Both the position numbers and the translations under genes were made by a program. A stretch of DNA of 60,000 nt, taken from contig NC_088295.1 of assembly GCF_032854445.1 (NCBI RefSeq), forward strand, positions 82,630,644-82,690,643, read 5' to 3'. This document shows positions 54,538-60,000 of the stretch, piece after piece (the first letter of the stretch is position 1; each line of letters starts with the position of its first letter). Below the pieces are notes generated by a model that did no database searches, was not told the origin of the DNA, and saw only the letters and a program-made list of their open reading frames with translations. The stretch is from Liolophura sinensis. Its lineage: Eukaryota; Mollusca; Polyplacophora; Chitonida; Chitonidae.

Positions 54538-57500
54538 TCATCCTGCGGGTGCCGCATCTCTATGGCCGTAAGCCAAGGTGTGGACACCATCTTCGGCGAT
54601 CCAGCGCTTACTATCGAAGGGGGACAGTGAGACCTTATTCAGGTGCTTCCCATACATATGGTGGCGCTCTGATCGCAGCACGTCCATACCGTGTCGGAAG
54701 ATCTTCTTCTCGAAGAGGGCCTCTTTGTACTGCTTATGGCGGATGCACTTTTCCACAACTCCCTTTTTCACGCCCTTGGCCTTCTTAATGTTAGCTCCGC
54801 CTGCCTCCAGAATGGAGTACATCTTGGGGCGCAGACCAATGTATTCTGCGATCGGCCGCCCCGCGCACTCGTCCTTCATTTTCCCCAAGACCTTCATATT
54901 TGCTACGCTGTGCAGGGGGTGGTCTTGTGGGTAATCTGAGGTGTCGTACAGGTTTGCATTCTCAGCCATATCCGTATAAACATCCTCATTCTGAATCTCG
55001 AGTAGCAGACTATCCGTGTCAGTGTAGACGAGCTGGCAGCGCTCTCCGTACTGGGCCTTCATGTGGTTGTAGTAGAAGTCGTACATCAGGTGCTTGGAGA
55101 GATCTAGAATGCTCATGCCCACGTAGATAGGTCGGTTTAGGACTAGACGGGTTTTGTGCATCTGAATCGCTGCGAGGTCATCATCAAATATGTTTGCCCG
55201 TGCGAAGCTCGGGCTGGCTATCAAGCGTCGGAGCTTGTCGTCTTCTCCAGAGCGTACCAGCTTGACGTCCACACGCTTCCGGAGGTTCTCCTTGGTTTTT
55301 CCGAAGACTGAGTTGTTCATTAGCTTGTACAGTTCTTTCTCGAATTTACTCGCAGCCGTTTTTCGGAGCTCGGTGTTCATTCTGATATAGGGTTCCTTCC
55401 AAGGGCTCTGGGCGAATCTCAGGGCCCGGTGAACCTTTGTCAGGCGCATTCCCAGAGATAGATACAGCTGTAGGTTCCGGTAATGCAGGACGTACCGTTC
55501 CTTGTTGCGGAGGTTGGGGACCAGGTTTTCGACCTCGTTGGGCGCTTTCTTGCCTAGAAGGCTGTGCTGATAGTCTGACATCCACTCCTTATGGACCACC
55601 AGACGTTCCGGGGCTAATGGGTAGCTGTTATTTGCGTGTAGGTCGGCCGGATACTCTAGGTCGGCCTCGAGGATGTAACCGGAAGGACTGTCGTGGGGGT
55701 GGGTAGCAATCGTTTCACCGAGACGCTGCGCATCACCTACCCACTGGAAGCCGCCCGTTGGAAGAAACTGACTCATAGCCCAGCCATATAGATTATTGGC
55801 GTCTAGGTATTGGATGTAGCTGTTTGGGCTTTCGAGGTTGTATCCCTCCACCTGCGGATTATTGACTTTGGCGTATCGCTTACTTACCATGGAGATACCT
55901 CCTCGCAACCCCTTCTCAATGAAGAGATGTTGGTCGTAGTCGGTCAACAGCTCCAGCTCTACCCCAGTCTTCTTGAACAGCGCATCCCACGAGAGACCTG
56001 GGCTCGTAAAGTAGTGAGCAGGGTCCAATCCATACTGCCGTAAACAAGTCTTCCGGAAAGCATCAAACACATCAGCCAATAGGAGCACGTCTGTGCGGCA
56101 GTAAAGGTCTGTGTAGTCCCCCAGATTGGTGCAGTCAAATGCCTTCCATACCTGTTGAGCGTGGATGTAGTCCTCATCGCTAATGCCTCCGACTTTGAGC
56201 TTACTGTAGAAAGCCTCTTTGGGTGGAAGGCTGGAATCGTCGAAGCGCTCCCAGGAGTCCATATACTCATAGGGGTAGACACCCTTGCGCATGAGTAGCT
56301 TTCGTTTTTCTTCGGCGGGCTCATACCTGGCTGTGATGTGGAAAGCCTCAGGTTTGTTGGCCTCAACCAGATTGTCAAGGGAAATCGGTAAGAATTGAAC
56401 GCTGTCGATGAAGTGGAGCTGCCCCAGTGAGAAGGAGATGTACTTTTCCGTGTTGTTGGGGTTGCAAGAGATGCGGCCCTCCACCTTACTTATGGCTTGC
56501 ATCAGGAGGTGCCGTAGGTTGTGGAATACTACTGGTATGGCTGTCTTGGGACCCAGCCGCAACTTTAGGTTGCATGCGTTATGGGCTGCGCCTCTGTACT
56601 TGCCGGTGATATAGCAGTGATCGCGCACAGAATCGGCGCCCAGAGGCTTCTCACACACGTGGCAGGATGTGGCGTTGTTGTGGGCCTGCCAGTCTTGGGG
56701 AGTCATATTCATGGCTATAGGGTTGGCTAAAACATTTTTGATTTCCTGCTCCTCCTGTTGGAGAGTTCTGAGGAAGTGTTCCGTCGCGTTAGGGCCTCTG
56801 TATTTCACGGGGCGTTTTGTGTGGTCCTCGCAACGCACCACAACATAGCAGTAACTGCAGGGCTCGGGGTGCTGAGTCTTTTGAGTGCTGCTCTCTGTGG
56901 GGCTGGGCGGCGGGCCTTCAACCTTTTTGGTCAGAGCCTTGAAGTCGGCATATATGATGAAAGGACCCGGTAGCTGTTTGTGGTGGTTCTTAAAGGTGAA
57001 CTTGTTTTCCCCCTCCTGGGGCATTTCCACCCTCCCCGCCGTCTGGCCAATCCCTCGGCATTCAGGTTTATGCGCCTCGAGCAGGTCCTCCCTTGTGTAG
57101 CCGTGTAGGCAGCACTCGCAGAAATGTTTGCGATTTGGCGCCTTACTTTCTTGGAACAGGAGACGGTTGAGATCTTTTATCCACGTATAATGGAATTTAC
57201 CTGCCTTCCCAATCAGTAGCAGATTTATTCGGGGCGTGTCGCCGGGTTGCTTGCTGAGACGATGCACGATCACACCCTTGTCCCACCCGAACACGTTGAT
57301 GGTGAGGTCGTTCTTTTCCTCCACTTTAGAGAGATTGGCGTGGGGGTGTCGATCCCCCCAAAGTCAAGACCATCATTGGTGGAATATTTTGTTGGTCTCT
57401 GAGGGTCCCGGGCGGCTGGAAATAAGGCAGATCGGAGTGCCCATCGGAGGCAGTCGTCGTCTTTGTTCTTCACATTGATGACTGCTTTCTTGTTACTCAC

Positions 57501-58257
57501 AGCTGCAGGTAAGGGGATGTAGGACCCCCCTCTCAGTGACTGATACCTTGCAATGTCAAGCCAGAGTGTTTGCACGCTATTGACAACCCACCCTGACCCT
57601 CGCTGTGTCCATTTTTCCAGCACCTCCCGGGTGGTGGGAAAGGCCTTATCTAGAGCCCCGTCAATGTCACCAACCTCTAAGAGGGCCTCCTGTTTGCTGT
57701 GGAGTACTGGGCTGGTATACTCTTCACTGCCATCGGCGTTGTCCTTTCGCAACTGAACCCTGAGGCCTAGTTGGAACTTAACCCCGTTGAGTGCCAGGAT
57801 CTCTTCTTCCAACTTCTGGCGAATAATGGCTCGAATTTCTTCTAAGAAGGCTACTGGGTCCGTCCAAATGCCTTCGGGTACGCCCATCTGCCAGGCCCGG
57901 AGGAGATTCCCTATGGCCTTTCCGGTGTTAATGAATTCTAGTTTCTTTTCACCCTGTATTCCACCTAGCAATTCATCCAACTCCTCGTTACTAAGGAGGT
58001 TCTTGCTTCAACTCCTCGTTACTGAAGGGGTTCTTGACGTCTTGCTTCAACTCCTCGTTACTTCGGGAGTTCTTGCTGTCTTGCAGCCGCTTCAACTCAG
58101 CCACAGCCGTTTTATACCTGTCGAGGATCCCCTGCAGTTCTTCCAAGGCAATGCGGGACCGTGGGTACTTGGGCCGCACACCTAGGAGCGTCTCAAACTC
58201 CTCCCGTAGTGCTCGCGCTTTTTGATGGTGCCTCATTGTACGCGCCGATATCATCAT
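54538..58257 (-). pseudogene. protein-primed family B DNA polymerase (PolB), two or more frameshifts
   Basis: The main open segment of 928 codons (57,324 to 54,538) carries a C2HC finger (C69, C72, H85, C89), Exo I in FIIYADFKAL (residues 122-131), an endonuclease VII-like zinc/HNH insertion (C221, C224, DH at 235-236, H248, C251), Exo II reduced to FHNLRHLLM, Exo III YCRTDVLLLADVF (408-420), motif A LDANNLYG (D508), motif B KLMNNSVFG (667-675) and motif C YTDTDS (D769, D771). The polymerase site is intact; Exo I has lysine in place of the usual glutamate and Exo II lacks the segment with its aspartate. The N-terminal part lies in another frame (57,980 to about 57,330: KFQLGLRVQLRKDNAD, FGGIDTPTPI), and a third segment (58,257-57,991) may add the first ~80 residues. 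Confidence 0.93.
57985..58070 (-). repeat. SNEEL coding tandem repeat in the PolB N-terminus
   Basis: Three copies of AGTAACGAGGAGTTG (minus strand) at intervals of 48 and 36 bp, coding SNEELKQ, SNEELKQ and SNEEL. The frame break between the first two PolB segments lies between the second and third copy. Confidence 0.85.
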
Positions 58258-58278
58258 TATACTAATAACAGCATCTCT

Positions 58279-58557
58279 CTAATTGTAAATTTCGATAGCC
58301 GCCAGCCGTTTGAACTCATCCAAGAAAGTCTTGAGCCTCCGCTGTCTTTCACGCGTCTGGACCCTATTATATCCGCACGCCATGCAAAGCCGAAATCGGT
58401 TTTTAACACCCCGACCACAGCTAATACATGGCAGGGTACCAAGACCCTTGCGTGGACGGTTTAGGTGAACCCCACAGTACTCCCCCAGACAACTCTTACC
58501 ACAGAGCTCCGTGGAGCCTATGGGTAGCCACCGGCAATTATTATAACCCTTTGGCAT
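58279..58557 (-). CDS. element protein M, small cysteine-rich zinc-binding protein
   Basis: 92 residues from MPKGYNNCRWLPIG. Three cysteine groups (ELCGKSCLGEYCGVH, LPCISCGRGVKN and FRLCMACGYN) look like treble-clef or ribbon-type zinc sites, followed by a basic helix (RERQRRLKTFLDEFKRLA). It lies between PolB and the right TIR in the same direction and may be a regulatory or DNA-binding protein. Open and apparently intact. Confidence 0.75.
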   Translation of the reverse strand: MPKGYNNCRWLPIGSTELCGKSCLGEYCGVHLNRPRKGLGTLPCISCGRGVKNRFRLCMACGYNRVQTRERQRRLKTFLDEFKRLAAIEIYN

Positions 58558-58620
58558 GTTGTTGTTGTACAATTGGTGTAGAAGCATATCTGAGCAACGG
58601 GTACGTCTAATAGAACCCCA

Positions 58621-58786
58621 GATGGGGGGTGGGGGCCTCTATTTGTTATGGGGAGGGCCCCAAGGGGGGTTGTGCCAGAGCCTATAGTGTGTATACTAAA
58701 ACTTCTGGACCTCGCCGGGAATAGGGGCTGGGGGCCTCTATTTACCAAGGGGAGGGTGCACCAGAACCTATACTCCCCCTACTACT
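58621..58786 (-). repeat. right terminal inverted repeat
   Basis: Reverse complement of the left TIR, ending CCCCCTACTACT. Differences from the left TIR include the C run and scattered substitutions. Confidence 0.95.
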
Positions 58787-58792
58787 TTCATA
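58787..58792. repeat. target-site duplication, right
   Basis: TTCATA, identical to 43,262-43,267. Confidence 0.85.
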
Positions 58793-58905
58793 CATGTATA
58801 TTAGGAGTTATACATGTAATTTCTACAACTGTACTATTCCAGGGTCTTCGCTGGCTAAGTTGTATAAATCGTTGATCTCTTTGCTTTTCTCTGTCGAAAA
58901 AAATC

Positions 58906-58950
58906 TGACCGCCGTTGTACATGAGAAAAATGTTTGAGTACAGTGTCACT
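58906..58950 (+). mobile_element. SINE family A, very degenerate 3' fragment
   Basis: GACCGCCGTTGTACATGAG followed by TTTGAGTACAGTGTCAC resembles the SINE A end GGCCGCCGTCGTATAAGTG ... TTGAGTACGGCGTAA. Confidence 0.4.
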
Positions 58951-59361
58951 GTCTGTCTTTCACTGTATGCTGAAGGAAACAATCAGAATATTGTAACCGT
59001 AACAGCATAAAAGTTCAGCTTTGAGGTAATGGGCCTGTGAACGTCGAGCATGTAAGTTAAAACTCCTTTGTGATAGTGGCTTTTTGCGATTCCATTTGTG
59101 TGCATACTTCCCAGTTTTGTTGGGATAATTAACACATCGAAATAAATCATACGCTACTAATCGCAACAGTGTACAACCTAGCAAACTGCATGGGCTGCGG
59201 GTCCCATTAAGTCGTTTGGAATTCAGTAGAAAGGTTACACATGCGCAATTCGTGCGATTGGGTCTTAGATTTTCCACTGAATTAAAGGGTTCTGAGCGGA
59301 GCACTAACTGGATAAGATCGCCACACAGACATTATAAGTTGCATATTCACAATGGGGTCGA
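58951..59361. other. no gene seen
   Basis: Non-coding flank right of the element, AT-rich. Confidence 0.5.
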
Positions 59362-59733
59362 AATCTGTGTAACTAACCCATTAATTCTGTAAATGTCCCA
59401 GCTAGTCTGTATAACTAACCCAATAGTTCTGTAAATGTCTCAGTTAGTCTATAACTAACTCTTTCGATCTGTAAACTTTTCAGTTACCCTTTATAACTCA
59501 CCATTTCAATCCGTAAATCTTTCTGTCTAACTATTCAACTATTCCTTTCAATTCGTAAATCTCTCAGTCACTCTGCATACCTAATCCTTTTAGTTTGTAA
59601 ATACCTGTATCTTAGTCTGTAGAACTCACCCTTTCAATCTGTAAATCTCTCAGTCTGTCCGTAGAACTGACCCTTTCAATCTGTAAATCTCTCAGTCACT
59701 CTGCATAACTAACCTTCTCAATCCGTAATCCTT
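59362..59733. repeat. ~43-bp minisatellite, about 9 units
   Basis: Diverged units of roughly 40-44 bp with CTGTAAATCTCTCAGTC and TAACTAACCCTTTCAAT segments (CTCTGCATAACTAACC, CTGTAGAACTCACCC variants). Confidence 0.88.
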
Positions 59734-60000
59734 TTAATATCAATTTCCCATAATTGTGTTTGCTCCATTTGTACCTGTGTGGACAATACACTGCTTGTAT
59801 AGTTTAGCCACTAGAGTGGACCATTTGTTGAACTGAGAAGAAGGCCAGGCGCCATTGTCTCTTGTTCTATCATCAGTCCTGGCAATTGACTCCTGCTCAA
59901 AATTCAGAACCCGGAAAACGCCAAGTTGGCCTATGCATGTAAATAGTGATGCGAAGGTATGGCTCCTGGTCCCTGAAATGCGATAAGACGTGTAAGTTTT
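59734..60000. other. no gene seen
   Basis: Non-coding end of the window. Confidence 0.4.

Larger units (their letters stand above)
43267..58786. mobile_element. Polinton/Maverick-like virus-like element, complete but decayed
   Basis: About 15.5 kb between inverted repeats that start AGTAGTAGGGGGAGTATAGG, with the duplicated hexamer TTCATA outside. The terminal AG...CT, a 6-bp duplication, a protein-primed PolB, a retrovirus-type integrase, an A32-type ATPase and a capsid-like protein define the Polinton/Maverick class. The rest of the gene set is of unknown function. The gene order is three minus genes, one plus, one minus, six plus, two minus. Most frames are broken, so this copy is probably not autonomous. 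Confidence 0.95.

Noticed and set aside
55959-56378. 139-codon minus-strand frame
   Set aside because: It is an alternative frame within PolB; the polymerase frame carries the motifs.

Overview
This is a window of an animal genome, most likely a lophotrochozoan and probably a bivalve mollusc. The evidence for an animal is spliced exons with GT/AG borders and consistent phases, an extracellular D8C/vWD/EGF protein gene, microsatellites and nested retroelements. The mollusc call rests on the tRNA-derived SINE families, which I associate from memory with bivalve genomes; I cannot verify it here. There are no bacterial genes or CRISPR arrays.

Positions about 5.6-41.5 kb hold one long host gene on the minus strand. 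At least 15 exons are recognisable: signal peptide (41,530), a D8C domain with eight cysteines, two Ig-like or undefined extracellular exons, a von Willebrand D domain, a furin-like RRKRQ site, an EGF module (near 15.2 and 7.9 kb) and a further C-terminal exon. The layout resembles the VWDE family. Its introns are filled with repeats: seven near-full copies of one tRNA-derived SINE in the window, a second and third SINE family, a fragment of an RNase-H-bearing LINE whose 3' tail matches SINE family B, several minisatellites, an inverted-repeat element, and a decayed Gypsy-type LTR element at 29.4-34.5 kb whose 3' LTR carries a Tc1-like transposase fragment.

Positions 43,267-58,786 are a complete Polinton/Maverick-like virus-like element of about 15.5 kb. 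It has terminal inverted repeats of roughly 165 bp, a target duplication TTCATA on both sides, and visibly GC-richer coding DNA. It encodes a protein-primed family B DNA polymerase, a retrovirus-type integrase, a capsid-like protein fused in frame to an A32-type packaging ATPase, and about nine further proteins with no assigned function, several of them small and membrane-anchored. I see no adenovirus-type cysteine protease. Genes sit in blocks of alternating strand with very short or overlapping spacers.

Almost every gene in the element is broken: frameshifts, amber and ochre stops, loss of the integrase catalytic glutamate, damage to both Exo I and Exo II of the polymerase, a 13-bp tandem duplication in the ATPase. 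The polymerase catalytic motifs A, B and C are intact. Many single-base frameshifts lie in C or G runs, and the host gene shows the same kind of break in at least two exons, so part of the apparent decay may be consensus error of the assembly. The stops, motif deletions and duplications cannot be explained that way. The rest of the window (0-5 kb, 34.5-43.2 kb, 58.8-60 kb) is AT-rich non-coding DNA with dispersed and tandem repeats.
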